Source of the DNA: Turneriella parva DSM 21527
GTDB taxonomy: Bacteria; Spirochaetota; Leptospiria; Turneriellales; Turneriellaceae
Length of the DNA stretch: 64,000 bases
Assembly: GCF_000266885.1 (NCBI RefSeq)
Contig: NC_018020.1
Location: 3,410,001-3,474,000, forward strand
Direction: 5' to 3'
Each line of letters begins with the position of its first letter. The first letter of the stretch is position 1. Both the position numbers and the translations under genes were made by a program. This document shows positions 25,082 to 34,439 of the stretch, in pieces. The notes under the pieces were generated by a model that worked only from the letters and a program-made list of their open reading frames with translations, had not been told where the DNA came from and searched no databases.

Positions 25082-27151
25082 TCAATCCCGAAACTGCACA
25101 GAACGCGACTGGCCAAAGGTCAGCGCGATGCGTTCGATAGCATCTTCGAGATTCTTATCGTCGGCGATAACGTCGTGAATCGCCTTCGCGATGGGGTATT
25201 TCTCTTCGCGCAGCTTCACGAGCCGCGGCAGCGCTTTAATGCCATAGACACCGCTCAGCATCTTTTTTTTGTCATGCGATTCGAACACATAGTCGTGCCC
25301 GTATTGCCGGTCATGGCTGTCGAGGCCGAAACAGCTGAGCATCAGGTCGGTAATGCCGGCAACCCCCGCAAGGGTCGACTTGCGGCCGCCCATCTCGACG
25401 ACCATGTTGGCCATTTCAGCTGAAATGCGGTGCGCGAGGTGAAACAGCGTGCTGTCGTTATTGCCACCCAGGTATTTTTCGTAATAGCCGTCGACGAGGC
25501 CTACGCCGAGGGCGTAGATGTTCTTTAAAGCTCCGCCTAACTGCACCCCGCGCACGTCGTATGGGTTAACCGCCGGTCTTGTGAACACGTAGCCGGTCGT
25601 GAAAAAGTCGATGAGATCGTTCACGAGCGAGGTATTGATCGCTGCGAGTTCGAAGCCGCCGGGCTTGCGTTCGAGAATCTGTTCAGGGTAATTGGCACCA
25701 GACAAGACCGCGAAGCGGGCCGGGTTGATCTTATGTATCTTTTCGAGATCCTCAAAAATGAGGCCGTACTTTGAGCCGGTAAAACCTTTCACGATGCCGA
25801 CGATTGTCGCAAAGCTCTGGTTCAGAATCGGCGTCATCAGTTCGTAGTACTGTTCAATCTCCCAGGGCCTTACTCCCTGAATATAGATAGAGCATTTCAG
25901 CAGGTCTTTGGGTTCAGAGGTGAACGCGATATTCGGCGGCAGTTTGAAGAGCGGAAAATTCGTCACGTCGGTGTTCACTTCGTTGAACGTGCGCGCCTTT
26001 TCTGCGTCGGGTAAAAAGATGCGAATATTCACCTGCTTATTCGCGAGCACCGCAGCCATCGCGGTCGCATACGGGCTATGGCCGATGATGCCGACCTCGG
26101 CGTGCGGGGTTGAACCTGCCTTGATAAGAATATTTTTCTTCTTGGTCTTGCCGTCATCGAGATAGAGGTTGCGGTAGGTGCCATGCATGTGGCGGTCGAG
26201 ATTTTGCCCGATGAGCAGCGCGAGGCTGTCGATGACGAACTGTTTCTTGTTTTCGACCTCGGGAATTTCAAGCCGCGGAATCGACGCTGGAAAATTCTCT
26301 GCACCGTCACCGTGCAGTTTGCCGACGAGAATCGGTTTGCCGATCACAAGCTTGCCCGTCGCCTGCTGAAACAAGAAACTTTCTGCAGGCAGAATCTTGT
26401 CGGTGCCGACGAGCGAGATCGGCACAATGACTTTATTCATCACATAGTGATAAACGGTATCGACGAACGTGATGAGCCGGCCTGTGCGCGAGCGGGTACC
26501 TTCGGGAAAAATACAAATGACCTTGCCCTGCTTCTGTAGATCGGCTGCCTGTCTGAAAGAGCGCATGTTGATGCGCGTCATGACGTCGGCCATGCCCGGG
26601 TTGTCGGTCATGTCGCGTTTTGAGCAGACGAGCAGGCTTTCGATGGTGTAAAGGCCGAGGCGGGTAAAGTCGGCAAGAAACACCAGGCGTCCGCCGATGA
26701 AAACCATCGAGTCGGCGAGCTTACGCGCCTCTTTGCTATGGTTGTAAAGCAGGCCATAGATCGCCGCCGTATCAAAATGGCTCAGGTGGTTCGAGACGAT
26801 CGTGACGGGATATTTACCCAGTAGTGGCAGAATTTCTGCGAGATTCTCTTCGCCTTCGATATGAAACTTTTTCAGCATCGGTGAAAGAAACTCGATCATA
26901 AAGTCGCGAATCGAATCATCGCGTTTGGTAAATACACCCACTTCAGCGAGTTTACTTTCGTCTGAAAATGTTTCAATGACCCGGGGCACCGGGGTTTCTA
27001 CCGAAAGCTTCAGGTAGCGAATCAGCATTTCGCGCGCCTTGTCTTCTTTCATGCCATTCTGCATGAAGATATCTATATTTTTGAAGAATTCGCGCTGCCA
27101 GGGTGCGTAAGTGCCGCCGTCGAGTGCATGCTCTTTTGGGTCTTTAGACAT
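25082..27151 (-). CDS. Acyltransferase fused to glycerol-3-phosphate dehydrogenase
   Basis: 689 residues with two parts. Residues about 80-330 are a PlsC/PlsB-type acyltransferase: VSNHLSHFDTAAIYG (NHx4D), FIGGRLVF, IFPEGTRSRTGR and VPISLVGTDK. Residues about 345-670 are a GpsA-like G3P dehydrogenase: nucleotide-binding start VGIIGHSPYATAMAAVLA, catalytic-type VQLGGALKNIYALGVGLVDG with the conserved K, and GVAGITDLMLSCFGLDSHDRQYG. GHSPYA departs from the usual GxGxxG. If both halves are active, one protein could make G3P from DHAP and acylate it, the first step of phospholipid synthesis. It is the first gene of the nine-gene cluster. Confidence 0.85.
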   Translation of the reverse strand: MSKDPKEHALDGGTYAPWQREFFKNIDIFMQNGMKEDKAREMLIRYLKLSVETPVPRVIETFSDESKLAEVGVFTKRDDSIRDFMIEFLSPMLKKFHIEGEENLAEILPLLGKYPVTIVSNHLSHFDTAAIYGLLYNHSKEARKLADSMVFIGGRLVFLADFTRLGLYTIESLLVCSKRDMTDNPGMADVMTRINMRSFRQAADLQKQGKVICIFPEGTRSRTGRLITFVDTVYHYVMNKVIVPISLVGTDKILPAESFLFQQATGKLVIGKPILVGKLHGDGAENFPASIPRLEIPEVENKKQFVIDSLALLIGQNLDRHMHGTYRNLYLDDGKTKKKNILIKAGSTPHAEVGIIGHSPYATAMAAVLANKQVNIRIFLPDAEKARTFNEVNTDVTNFPLFKLPPNIAFTSEPKDLLKCSIYIQGVRPWEIEQYYELMTPILNQSFATIVGIVKGFTGSKYGLIFEDLEKIHKINPARFAVLSGANYPEQILERKPGGFELAAINTSLVNDLIDFFTTGYVFTRPAVNPYDVRGVQLGGALKNIYALGVGLVDGYYEKYLGGNNDSTLFHLAHRISAEMANMVVEMGGRKSTLAGVAGITDLMLSCFGLDSHDRQYGHDYVFESHDKKKMLSGVYGIKALPRLVKLREEKYPIAKAIHDVIADDKNLEDAIERIALTFGQSRSVQFRD

Positions 27152-27221
27152 AGCGTTGAAGCAGATAAAAAATGACGGGACAAGTCAAGAGAAATTGCCC
27201 ATTGATTGACACCGCCAAGCC

Positions 27222-27926
27222 ATGAGCGGGATTTACCCTCCTATGTCGACCGGCGAGATACGTTCGTCTAATATTCTCAGAATCGGCTCAAGCACGCTTG
27301 TCGAACTCGAAGAAAAGGTTAAGGCGCTGCGCACGATTAACCTGAACGTCAAAAAGCGCCGGTTCATCATCTGCCGCGAAGACATCAAGGTTGCCTCGGG
27401 TGAAGTCATTATACCCAAAGGCAGCGACATCGATATCTCGAAGGTGATGCTGCTCAAGCGCCACTTCAAACCCGAGCACCAGATCAGAACGTTTCAGCCC
27501 GACGAAGGTATCGTGTTGGTATCCGACATGAGTACCCCTGTAGGTATTCAGTTTTCCATGGATCTTGTCACGCAGGTCATGAACATTGGCGGCGGTGCGT
27601 ACGAAGCCTTTATCGACCGGGTAGATTCATTCAAAGAATTTGCGGCACTCTACAACAAGGCGCTTTTTCCCAAACTTGCAGTCGTCGGCTACATACCCCC
27701 GCAGCCAGAGCGCATTAAAGAAGAAATGGCTTTTTATCAGCTGATTGCCCGCACCGACCCCTATATCCGCATGCTCGAGATTATGCACACGCAGATTAAG
27801 CCCCACCCGGTTATTCCGCGAATGCGCAATATTGCGATCAACCCCGAAGACCGGGATTCATGGAAACGCTTCATTCTTGAAATCATTACTGAATATACGA
27901 AAGCCTACTCTATCGAACAACGCTGA
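27222..27926 (+). CDS. Conserved hypothetical cytoplasmic protein
   Basis: 234 residues, no signal or TM. The first part contains KKRRFIICREDIKVASGEVIIPKGSDIDISKV, a compact beta-rich stretch resembling a small barrel. The second half is helical with DSFKEFAALYNKALFPKLAVVGYIPPQPERIKEEMAFY. No family recognised. It is divergent from the acyltransferase fusion gene (70-bp gap). An ATG seven codons in (27243) is an alternative start. Confidence 0.65.
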   Translation: MSGIYPPMSTGEIRSSNILRIGSSTLVELEEKVKALRTINLNVKKRRFIICREDIKVASGEVIIPKGSDIDISKVMLLKRHFKPEHQIRTFQPDEGIVLVSDMSTPVGIQFSMDLVTQVMNIGGGAYEAFIDRVDSFKEFAALYNKALFPKLAVVGYIPPQPERIKEEMAFYQLIARTDPYIRMLEIMHTQIKPHPVIPRMRNIAINPEDRDSWKRFILEIITEYTKAYSIEQR

Positions 27927-27982
27927 TACAGGGGCGTCGACCCTTACAGGCCATAAAGGCGCTCAGGCGGATTTTCGTCGTG

Positions 27983-28187
27983 GCCAGGCGGGAACTCGCG
28001 AAGCATAACACACAAGGCGCATTTTCTTGGCTATGCGAATTGCGATGCCGGGGCGGCAAATCAGTGCAAATTCGGGCGGCTTTGCGCCCCTCGCATAGCG
28101 AATCGCTTCGATTCGCGGAGGAATTTGCTTTGATTAGCAGTTCGCATGGGCAAGAAAATGCGCTTCAGCGAGTTCCCGCCTGGTCAC
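27983..28187. repeat. Long imperfect inverted repeat between genes
   Basis: Arms of about 60 bases: CCAGGCGGGAACTCGC ... GCGCATTTTCTTGG at the left pairs with CAAGAAAATGCGCTTCAGCG then AGTTCCCGCCTGG at the right. Inside are GCGAATCG-CTT-CGATTCGC and further complementary pieces, plus CTGCTAATCAAAGC on the minus strand, which is similar to but not the same as the copy A-E core. It occupies most of the 320-bp gap 27927-28246. No gene is supported there. Confidence 0.6.
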
Positions 28188-28246
28188 CCCCCCGTACTGA
28201 AAATGGCTCGTGAATCCGCGCTGCACGACCGACGCTTAGAACAGGC

Positions 28247-28924
28247 ATGCGCGCGCGATACCTTACGCTGCTGCTTTTTTATCTTGTCTGCCTGCCAGAA
28301 AACACTGCGGCCAAAGTGACCGTCACCGGCTCTGCGGTGTCGCATTTCGAACACGGTTTAGCAGCGCACAACCGCGCCGATCTAAAGGCAGCTGAGTTTC
28401 ACTACGCCAGGGCTCTGCAGCTTGACGGCACGCTGGTTTCAGCGGCGATCAACCTGGCAATCGTCTACGAGGCCTGGCATAAAGACGAACTCGCGCTGAA
28501 ATTCTACAACGAAGCCGTGCGCGTGTCGCCCCGCTCATTCGCGGCACGCTACAACCGCGGCCAATACCTGCAGAAACAAGGGGAGCTCGCTGCCGCCCGG
28601 GAAGATTATCGGGTCGCCCTCGAGGTTAAGCCCGACGAGGCGTCGCTCTACATTAATCTTGCGGCGATTGAACTCAAACTTTTCGAAACCGAGCTCGACG
28701 TTCGGCTAATCACTGCTGCAGAGAAAAATCTGAGACAGGCAGAGCGCTTGAAGTCGAAAAGCCCTGCCCTCTACTTTAACCGCGCACGCCTCTTTGAACT
28801 CCACAACTTTCCCGCGCGTGCGCGCACGGCCTACCGGGAGGCGATGCGCTACTATCCCGAAACGAGCGTTGAATACCAGACCTGTCTTAACCGTGCAGAA
28901 AGATTAAGCCGGCAACTGAAGTAA
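28247..28924 (+). CDS. Periplasmic TPR-repeat protein
   Basis: 225 residues. A signal peptide (YLTLLLFYLVCLPENTAA) is followed by about four tetratricopeptide repeats, for example AVSHFEHGLAAHNRADLKAA, AINLAIVYEAWHKDELALKF and RYNRGQYLQKQGELAAAREDY. It is probably a secreted protein-protein interaction scaffold. Specific partner unknown. It is transcribed alone and converges with the P83/100 gene. Confidence 0.8.
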   Translation: MRARYLTLLLFYLVCLPENTAAKVTVTGSAVSHFEHGLAAHNRADLKAAEFHYARALQLDGTLVSAAINLAIVYEAWHKDELALKFYNEAVRVSPRSFAARYNRGQYLQKQGELAAAREDYRVALEVKPDEASLYINLAAIELKLFETELDVRLITAAEKNLRQAERLKSKSPALYFNRARLFELHNFPARARTAYREAMRYYPETSVEYQTCLNRAERLSRQLK

Positions 28925-28936
28925 ATTTATTCGGGC

Positions 28937-29064
28937 TTACCTAAAAGGCGCAAAGAAACGCAAGCCTCGGAGATCACCGCAGGTGATCTCCTGCTAAAGC
29001 GGCCGAAACGGCCTGCTTGCAATTCTTTTTCGGCCGTTGGCCGAATTCGCGGCGTTTTAGGCAA
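28937..29064 (+). repeat. Structured intergenic repeat, copy B
   Basis: Outer arms TACCTAAAAGGCGC and GCGGCGTTTTAGG pair imperfectly, with inner AAAGAAACGCAAG pairing with CTTGCAATTCTTT. The core is GCCTCG, hairpin GAGATCACC-GCA-GGTGATCTC (28970-28990), CTGCTAAAGCG (28991-29001), then hairpin GGCCG-AAA-CGGCC. It lies between the convergent TPR and P83/100 genes and could double as terminator. Confidence 0.75.
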
Positions 29065-29070
29065 TCCCCA

Positions 29071-30639
29071 CTAGGGAACTATATTTCCCGCTGATTTTAA
29101 ATCAGACCGGTTCAGCACTTCGATCTTGCGGTCGGCGCCGTTGACGTAGATCGTGTCTTCGTGAAACGAAAAGAACGTGTCTTCGTGCAGCGCGACTTCG
29201 GAGCGTTGCAGCAGCTTCAGCTCTTTGTCGAATTTGCCGAGGTAGAACGTGCCGTTCTTGTTCAGAATTGCATAAATCTCGTTTTCGCGCACTTCGACGA
29301 AGCCGCGCCAGAAGATCTCGTCTGATCCGTACTGCTTGTCGACGAGAGTCTCACCGTCGAGTTTCACCAGGTAGTGCGAGGTCGTTGTCGCAGATCTTTT
29401 CTCGCCAATGACAACAACATCTTTGTCTACCACGTCGTATTTCTTACCGACAATTCCCGCAAACGGTGATTTCACCTTCACCTTGCGCTCTTTCGGGTCA
29501 ATAATGTAGAAATCGTTACGGTATTTGCCGTCGGTCGAATAGTCGCGCACGCGCAGATAATACATTTTGCCGCCGAAAACGCCGTCTTCTTTGCGGTTGT
29601 TTTTCTGCGCTTCTTCGCGTTTTTTCAGTTCTTGTTCTTTCGAGTCGAGGCGCGCCTCTTTTTGCGCAGCCGTTTCATTCTTGCGCGTTGCATTTGCGGC
29701 CTTGTCGTCTTGTACTGATTTTTTGTTCTCTGCAACTTCGTTCTTTTTCTCGGCTACCTTTTTCTCTTCTTTCGCTGTCTTCTCTTCGTCTTTTTTCAGG
29801 TTATCTTTCTCTTTGGCGAGCTCGTCTTCTTTCTTCTTCAATTCTTCATCTTTTTTCGCTTTGTCATTCGGGTCGGGATTTTCAGCGTTCTTTTTCTTCT
29901 CTTCGTTCAGCCGCTGTTCTTTTTTACTGATATCGTCGCGGCGTTTTGTCAGTTCTTCTTTTTTCTTTTCGAGCCGCTCTTCTTTCTTTTTGACTTCTTT
30001 GTCTTGTAGTTTGGTGATATTTTCGCGGTCTTTGACGCCTTTGTCCTTTTCGTCTTTGCGCACCTTATCCATCACGTCTTTTTCGCCGATTTTGCCGGCG
30101 TCAGGTTTAGCATCGTCAGAAAGCGGAATCACTATACGCGATTTACCCGGCCAGCCCTTGTAGCTGAGGTCGAGACCGGCATTCGAAGCCGAGAGGTGCT
30201 TCAGCACTGCACTCTTGTAGTGTTCTTTGAAATAGCCCAGATTCTTGCGGTAAAACCCGTTATAATAGGTTATAAACACCGCGAGTGATTTTGCATCTTC
30301 TGCGCTGTACGAATAGCGCTGCTGCAGATACGCTGCGATAATGCGGCGTACGTTCTTGATATGGTCGACGCGCGCATCTTTGCCGATGACTATGATGTCG
30401 GCGTCAAACTTGTCGTCCCCTGCGCCGGTCGCATGGATAACCGAATAACTGCCAAACTTGCCCTGCGAAGCGAGTGAGGTACCGATGCCCTGAATTGCCG
30501 AAACCGAATCACCCCCCGCTTGTTGCGGATTGTTAATGAACTTAACGCCAGACTTGGTCTTGACTTCTTCTTCATCGACCGTAAGGGAAAAGAGCGGTGC
30601 GGCAAAACACAGCGCCGCCAGCAGAACATTTCGTAGCAT
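29071..30639 (-). CDS. P83/100-family lysine-rich coiled-coil protein
   Basis: 522 residues. Signal peptide (VLLAALCFAAPLFS). The N-terminal domain is about residues 20-190. A very charged K/E/D coiled-coil follows (about 195-360, repeated KKKEERLEKKKEEL type). The C-terminal domain starts MYYLRVRDYSTDGKYRNDFYIIDP and is beta-rich and propeller-like. This matches the spirochaetal P83/100 antigen family known in Borrelia, Treponema and Leptospira. Likely periplasmic. This is a strong taxonomic marker for a spirochaete. Confidence 0.88.
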   Translation of the reverse strand: MLRNVLLAALCFAAPLFSLTVDEEEVKTKSGVKFINNPQQAGGDSVSAIQGIGTSLASQGKFGSYSVIHATGAGDDKFDADIIVIGKDARVDHIKNVRRIIAAYLQQRYSYSAEDAKSLAVFITYYNGFYRKNLGYFKEHYKSAVLKHLSASNAGLDLSYKGWPGKSRIVIPLSDDAKPDAGKIGEKDVMDKVRKDEKDKGVKDRENITKLQDKEVKKKEERLEKKKEELTKRRDDISKKEQRLNEEKKKNAENPDPNDKAKKDEELKKKEDELAKEKDNLKKDEEKTAKEEKKVAEKKNEVAENKKSVQDDKAANATRKNETAAQKEARLDSKEQELKKREEAQKNNRKEDGVFGGKMYYLRVRDYSTDGKYRNDFYIIDPKERKVKVKSPFAGIVGKKYDVVDKDVVVIGEKRSATTTSHYLVKLDGETLVDKQYGSDEIFWRGFVEVRENEIYAILNKNGTFYLGKFDKELKLLQRSEVALHEDTFFSFHEDTIYVNGADRKIEVLNRSDLKSAGNIVP

Positions 30640-30748
30640 AGCGCAGTGTTCTAAAGGCGACGAAATTTACAAGTCAAATTAGCCCGCAGATGCGTTGCGA
30701 AAACCTGCAGGCGGGCGAAGCGAAGCAGAACTCCGAAACCGGCCGCTT

Positions 30749-31354
30749 TTACTCAGCCGTAATATCTGCTACCTGAAGCGCGAAGTGGTAGGTTTGCGCC
30801 TTCGCGCCCTGGCTTATATTCAACACGACCTGCGCCGTCTTGCCGGCATGCGCCTTCTTCACTTCTTCGAGATCGCCGGCCTCGGCGAAAAAGCCGCCGC
30901 CGTCAAAGCCAGGCGAGAGCTGGCCTGCAATGCCACCCGAGTTATCACCCTTTTGCTGGCCCGGGCGAATCCAACTGTCGACGCCGACCTGCGGGGGCAC
31001 AAGAATAAAGTCATCGCCTTTGGCAATGGCACCGTTACCGGGGTGCACAGGGTCAAAGGCATTGCCGGCAGGGCTGATAAGGTAAGAACGCGCGAAGTTG
31101 ATTGTCAGCTCTTTGGTTGACTTGTTAAAAATGCGGAAATAGAACGTCAGCGGGCCCGGGCTCCAATCGATTTTGAAATCCGCATTTTCAAAAGTCAGCG
31201 GCTTAGCAATGCGCGCTGAAACGTCGCTTAACGAATCGCCCTGACTGACCTTTTGCAGTTGAAATTTGTAGTACGCCCGCGGCGAACCACACGCCACTAC
31301 GAGTACTAAAGAGAACAGCGCGAACGCGCTGGTAGAGTTTTTTGTTCGGTGCAT
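30749..31354 (-). CDS. Hypothetical lipoprotein
   Basis: 201 residues. The signal ends LVLVVAC-GS (lipobox), followed by a beta-rich domain with FENADFKIDWSPGPLTFYFRIFNKSTKELTINFARSYLISPAGNAFDP, suggestive of an Ig-like sandwich. No family recognised. It is the gene upstream of the P83/100 gene on the same strand, 109 bp away, and is divergent from the DUF3015 pair. Confidence 0.7.
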   Translation of the reverse strand: MHRTKNSTSAFALFSLVLVVACGSPRAYYKFQLQKVSQGDSLSDVSARIAKPLTFENADFKIDWSPGPLTFYFRIFNKSTKELTINFARSYLISPAGNAFDPVHPGNGAIAKGDDFILVPPQVGVDSWIRPGQQKGDNSGGIAGQLSPGFDGGGFFAEAGDLEEVKKAHAGKTAQVVLNISQGAKAQTYHFALQVADITAE

Positions 31355-31485
31355 AATGGCCTAAATTGCAGAACCTGACACCACGGCAACGCGCCTTTAA
31401 TTTTATGATTGGCGTAACCGCATACATTTGCTCAATGCCACTCGGCAGCCAGCGAACTTTCGCCAGGCTGACTTCAGGAGGAAAA

Positions 31486-31986
31486 ATGAAGAAATCTCTA
31501 TCTCTTTCATTGGCTGCAGCAGCAGTTCTCTCGCTCACTGTGCCCAGCGCAGTTTCAGCGGGTGGCTACGGCGCAGCAGGTTGCGGTTTGGGAGCGGTTG
31601 TTTTTGGTTCGAAACCCGGTATGATCCAGGTTCTCGCGGCTACAACAAACGGTACATTCGCTTCACAGACATTCGGTATCACTACCGGTACGTCTGAGTG
31701 CGGTGGCGGCGTGGTAAAAGTTCAGTCAGAACAGAAAATCTACGCTTACAACAACTTTGGCCAGCTGCAAAAAGAAATCGCACAGGGTCGTGGCGAAAGA
31801 CTGCAAACGCTCGCATACCTCATGGGTTGCAACGCTAAAACAGTTGAAAGCTTCAGCTCAGTTGCACAGAAGAACTACGGCACCATTTTCGCCGGTGAAA
31901 CGACAGATTCAGACGTGATGCTTGATCGCGTGCGCGCAGCGGCTAAATCAGACGCAGTGCTCTCGGCTCAGTGCTCAGCGCTCTAA
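31486..31986 (+). CDS. DUF3015 family secreted protein
   Basis: 166 residues from MKKSLSLSL. The start is set by AGGAGGAAAA directly upstream. Signal peptide, then GGYGAAGCGLGAVVFGSKPGMIQVLAATTN and SQTFGITTGTSECGGGVV, typical of DUF3015. Conserved Cys residues suggest disulfides. Expected periplasmic or outer-membrane-associated; function unknown. It is followed after 20 bp by a paralogue. Confidence 0.88.
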   Translation: MKKSLSLSLAAAAVLSLTVPSAVSAGGYGAAGCGLGAVVFGSKPGMIQVLAATTNGTFASQTFGITTGTSECGGGVVKVQSEQKIYAYNNFGQLQKEIAQGRGERLQTLAYLMGCNAKTVESFSSVAQKNYGTIFAGETTDSDVMLDRVRAAAKSDAVLSAQCSAL

Positions 31987-32006
31987 GCAAAAGGTAAGGT
32001 AAACAC

Positions 32007-32504
32007 ATGAAAAAATCTACAACAACTATTGCTATTCTGTTTGCTGCTTCAATGGCAGCACCCGCGGCGATTTCAGCAGGCGGCTACGGCGCAGCAGGCT
32101 GCGGTCTCGGTGCCATCGTGTTTGGTTCAAAACCCGGCATGATTCAGGTTCTCGCTGCGACAACAAACGCGACTTTCTACAGCCAGACTTTCGGCATCAC
32201 CACAGGCACTTCTGAGTGCGGTGGCGGCGTGGTAAAAGTTCAGGCAGAGCAGAAAGTTTATGCGTACAACAACTTCGGCCAGCTGCAGAAAGAAATTGCG
32301 CAGGGGCGTGGCGAAAGACTGCAGACACTCGCATACCTCATGGGCTGCGATGCAAAAGCAGTTGATGCATTCGGTGCAGCAGCACAGAAAAACTACTCGG
32401 CTATCTTCTCAGATAAGTCTGTAGATTCTGACGCAATGCTCGAGCGCGTACGTTCAGCTGTGCAGTCAGATGCAGCAGTTGCTTCACAGTGCTCAGCACT
32501 TTAA
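32007..32504 (+). CDS. DUF3015 family secreted protein, tandem paralogue
   Basis: 165 residues, nearly identical in the DUF3015 core to the preceding protein, but diverged in the signal peptide and C-terminal part. The AAGGTAAGGT upstream of the ATG serves as a ribosome binding site. The tandem duplicate is probably co-transcribed with its neighbour and with the downstream DUF4105 gene. Confidence 0.88.
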   Translation: MKKSTTTIAILFAASMAAPAAISAGGYGAAGCGLGAIVFGSKPGMIQVLAATTNATFYSQTFGITTGTSECGGGVVKVQAEQKVYAYNNFGQLQKEIAQGRGERLQTLAYLMGCDAKAVDAFGAAAQKNYSAIFSDKSVDSDAMLERVRSAVQSDAAVASQCSAL

Positions 32505-32513
32505 GAAATCAGA

Positions 32514-34439
32514 CTGAATAAAACGCTGATTTTTGCACTCGTCGCCGGCATAAGCCCGGCGGCGGGGCTTTTTTCGCAGCACCCGATTCAGGGTGTCTTG
32601 CGGGAACTCTACGCAAAAGAACTCATCTACAAGGCGCATAGCCTCAAAACAGCCGAAAGTACTGCCTGGCGCAGGCTTGTGCATTACGATAGCTTTCTCG
32701 GCCGCACGCGCAGCGAAGCGCGCGACAAGGTTGCAGGCGAATTTTTCGCCTCAGAAAAGGGCTTAACCGACCCCGAAGCTGAACTCGACGCGACAATTAT
32801 GGCGCTCTTCACCGATCTCAAAGAACCGGAACCGGCCCGCTGCCGGTATCCCGCGCGCGAGATCTTTCTCGTTAAAGCCCTGGGTATCGATAAAACGAAG
32901 CTGCCACCCGTGAATTGTATCAAGTATAAAGATTGGCGGGCCTCAATGTCGGCCAATTCGGTGAGTGTCGTTTTTGCCAGCTTCTATATGGGCAACCCGT
33001 CATCGATGTTTGGCCATACTTTTTTACGATTCCATAACAAAGACCGAAGTGCGCTGCTCGATGCATCTTTTAATTACGCCGCAATCGCCGAAGAAGGTAA
33101 CGCCATCGCCTACGCATGGCTCGGCATGACCGGCGGCTTCATGGGGCAATATTCGATGCACCCCTATTACGTCAAAATCAACGAGTACAACGACATGGAA
33201 AGCCGCGACCTGTGGGAGTTTCCGCTCGATGTGACGCCCGACGAACTCGATTTTATGCAGGCGCACCTGTGGGAGCTCAGCTCGGCATTTTTTCCCTATT
33301 ATTACCTCGATGAAAACTGCTCTTACCAGTTATTGACCTTGCTTGAAGCCACGCGCCCGGGCCTCAACCTCACGAGCCGCTGGTCGCTCTTTGTGACTCC
33401 TACTGACACATTGCACACCATGAAAGAAGCCGGTCTCATTGCCAAAGAGGGCCGCTACCGTGCAGCGGTGTTTACCCGTTACTTTACATTCTTTGAGAAC
33501 GCGTCGCCTATCGCGCGCGAAACCTTCAGATCGATTCGCGACACACGCACGCTGCCTACAGGCAACCAGACCGACGACGTTGTCGCTGTCGACATGCTGC
33601 TCGAGTTCTACAAATACAGCAACGATTACAACATGGCGAACTGGCTGCCTGCCGATGCAGAGCACTACCAGTCGCTGCTCGCCTGGCGCGCCAAAGCGCC
33701 GCAAGATTCTGGACTTGAAGCGCTCGTGAAGGCCGACCCTGACAAAAACCCGCTGAGCGGCTTTAAATCGACCGAAATTCGCGGCGGCTATTTTCAGGCA
33801 GATAATGCCGGTTCTGCGATCTTCGGCATTCGACCCGCGCTGCGCGAACTGCACGATGTCTCACGCGGCTTTTCACCCTGGTCGCAGATTCAGATCATGG
33901 GTTTTTCGCTGTCGTACACACCGCAGACACAGCTATTGAGGCTCGAAGATTTCACGGTCGTCGACATTCTCGCGCTCGCGCCGTGGCAGGCGCATGTCAA
34001 AAAGCTATCGTACCGTTTACGCACAGGCCTCTTTCGCCACGATGAGTTTTTAAAACAGACGGATTCAACCCTCTCATGGGACTCGACAGCCGGCGCGGGT
34101 TTCACTCTGCCTTTTCTGAATACTTTTGGCTGGTTTGGCATGGCGCAGGCAACCGCGCAGGTCGGCAGCCTCTGGGAGAACACGCTGCGCATAGCACCCG
34201 GCATCTTAACCGGCTTTAAAGCAAACTGGTCTACGCGGTTCGCAAGTTCGCTGGCGTATGAAATCGATTATGGCATCATCTCGAATTCAACTGCCCTTCA
34301 GCGCATCGACTTTAAGAATGCGATCGGTGTTTGGGGCAATTGGGTGCTCGAAGTCGATCTGCTCTATGCATTCGCGCGCCCGCAACAAATCACCAGCGAC
34401 TATCTGCGCGTCACCGCACTTGCGAAGACGTATTTCTGA
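32514..34439 (+). CDS. DUF4105 (Lnb-like) secreted protein with non-ATG start
   Basis: About 641 residues. The DUF4105 domain is clear: VVFASFYMGNPSSMFGHTFLRFH, a putative Cys-His site, and DENCSYQLLTLLEATRPG. The family is related to the Lnb N-terminal periplasmic domain and is thought to be hydrolase-like. The C-terminal 230 residues look like beta strands of a barrel. No ATG/GTG/TTG precedes a signal, but the frame upstream reads NKTLIFALVAGISPAAGLFSQ after a CTG at 32514, a convincing signal peptide. CTG initiation is therefore suggested. TTG 32598 would drop the signal. Confidence 0.75.
   Translation: MNKTLIFALVAGISPAAGLFSQHPIQGVLRELYAKELIYKAHSLKTAESTAWRRLVHYDSFLGRTRSEARDKVAGEFFASEKGLTDPEAELDATIMALFTDLKEPEPARCRYPAREIFLVKALGIDKTKLPPVNCIKYKDWRASMSANSVSVVFASFYMGNPSSMFGHTFLRFHNKDRSALLDASFNYAAIAEEGNAIAYAWLGMTGGFMGQYSMHPYYVKINEYNDMESRDLWEFPLDVTPDELDFMQAHLWELSSAFFPYYYLDENCSYQLLTLLEATRPGLNLTSRWSLFVTPTDTLHTMKEAGLIAKEGRYRAAVFTRYFTFFENASPIARETFRSIRDTRTLPTGNQTDDVVAVDMLLEFYKYSNDYNMANWLPADAEHYQSLLAWRAKAPQDSGLEALVKADPDKNPLSGFKSTEIRGGYFQADNAGSAIFGIRPALRELHDVSRGFSPWSQIQIMGFSLSYTPQTQLLRLEDFTVVDILALAPWQAHVKKLSYRLRTGLFRHDEFLKQTDSTLSWDSTAGAGFTLPFLNTFGWFGMAQATAQVGSLWENTLRIAPGILTGFKANWSTRFASSLAYEIDYGIISNSTALQRIDFKNAIGVWGNWVLEVDLLYAFARPQQITSDYLRVTALAKTYF

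Noticed and set aside
27983-28187. Counting the long inverted repeat at 28 kb as another copy of the A-E family
   Set aside because: It lacks the exact CTGCTAAAGCG core and the GCCTCG-hairpin order, so it is listed separately.
29567-30163. Ser/Phe-rich frame of 198 codons opposite the P83/100 gene
   Set aside because: It is the antisense shadow of the lysine-rich coiled coil.
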